A stretch of 64,000 nt of DNA from Ypsolopha sequella (taxonomy: Eukaryota; Arthropoda; Insecta; Lepidoptera; Ypsolophidae). A program made the position numbers and the translations under genes. This document shows, in pieces, positions 63,991 through 64,000 of the stretch (position 1 is the first letter of the stretch; the number at the start of each line of letters is the position of its first letter). The stretch lies in assembly GCA_934047225.1 (NCBI GenBank), contig OW203987.1, positions 2,383,501-2,447,500 of the forward strand, in the 5' to 3' direction. The notes under the pieces are model-generated. The model made no database searches. It was given only the letters and a program-made list of their open reading frames with translations, and was not told where the DNA came from.

Positions 63991-64000
63991 GTGTAAAAGG

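Larger units (their letters stand above)
48228..64000 (-). mobile_element. Jockey-clade LINE split by three nested insertions
   Basis: 3' poly(A) at about 48,228-48,236 (T-run on the plus strand). Segments from 5' to 3': ORF1 tail 63,990-63,530, ORF2 start 63,439-63,141, endonuclease 59,889-59,196, linker 54,972-54,711, RT 50,189-48,470. The gaps are a MULE, a DIRS element and a BEL element, each with its own target signature. The 5' end lies outside the window. Confidence 0.9.

Noticed and set aside
1..64000. CRISPR array, bacterial operon or integrated large DNA virus
   Set aside because: There are no regularly spaced short repeats, no Shine-Dalgarno-linked gene strings, and no viral structural genes. 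All multi-gene units are retroelements or DNA transposons.

Overview
This window looks like a piece of an insect chromosome, most likely from a moth or butterfly, and it is almost entirely built of transposable elements. The pointers to Lepidoptera are a Dong/R4-type LINE inside (TAA)n, jockey and CR1-like LINEs whose first ORF ends in an FP-like domain, the 'gcccgcggcttcacccgcg ... cgcataatattagtggga' repeat, and the low GC content. I see no bacterial operon, rRNA cluster or CRISPR array. The species cannot be read from the sequence.

Layout. 1-2.9 kb holds LINE, THAP-like and Gypsy remnants. 3.35-4.51 kb is an orphan LTR. 6.12-6.51 kb is a terminal exon of an unknown gene. 6,997-15,073 is a full Gypsy LTR retrotransposon on the minus strand, with near-identical 1.3 kb LTRs, a GTGA target duplication and open gag and pol. 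It sits inside a small acidic ORF. 16.2-19.4 kb is a LINE with endonuclease, RT and a C2H2 finger, broken by one frameshift. 19.6-22.8 kb has an unknown degraded coding stretch, a pogo-like transposase tail and a Copia fragment split by a solo LTR. 22.8-23.5 kb is a (TAA)n-flanked repeat called X here. 23.9-24.9 kb has a YqaJ-type nuclease pseudogene with tandemly duplicated small upstream exons. 27.04-27.71 kb is a hAT-type MITE, 28.9-29.6 kb a hAT transposase tail, and 29.85-34.44 kb an I-clade LINE with a 12-bp target duplication.

37.1-45.9 kb is a (TAA)n locus. A second X copy is split by a CR1-like LINE, which itself contains a 2.4-2.7 kb hairpin-rich insert. A Dong/R4 element follows directly. 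46.4-47.3 kb is a two-exon gene of unknown function with a frameshift.

48.2-64.0 kb is the most striking part. One jockey-clade LINE on the minus strand is cut into pieces by three other elements: a BEL/Pao LTR element (TSD CAAAG), a DIRS-type tyrosine-recombinase retrotransposon (target ATT, with inverted terminal repeats and an internal complementary region) and a FLYWCH-MULE DNA transposon (98-bp TIRs, TSD CTAACATT). At each junction, dropping the insert and one target copy rejoins recognisable jockey coding sequence.

The genes do not form a pathway. They are a stratified record of insertions, dense and nested in the way heterochromatin or a W chromosome is. Element families were assigned by reading protein motifs and terminal structures by eye, and no database was searched.
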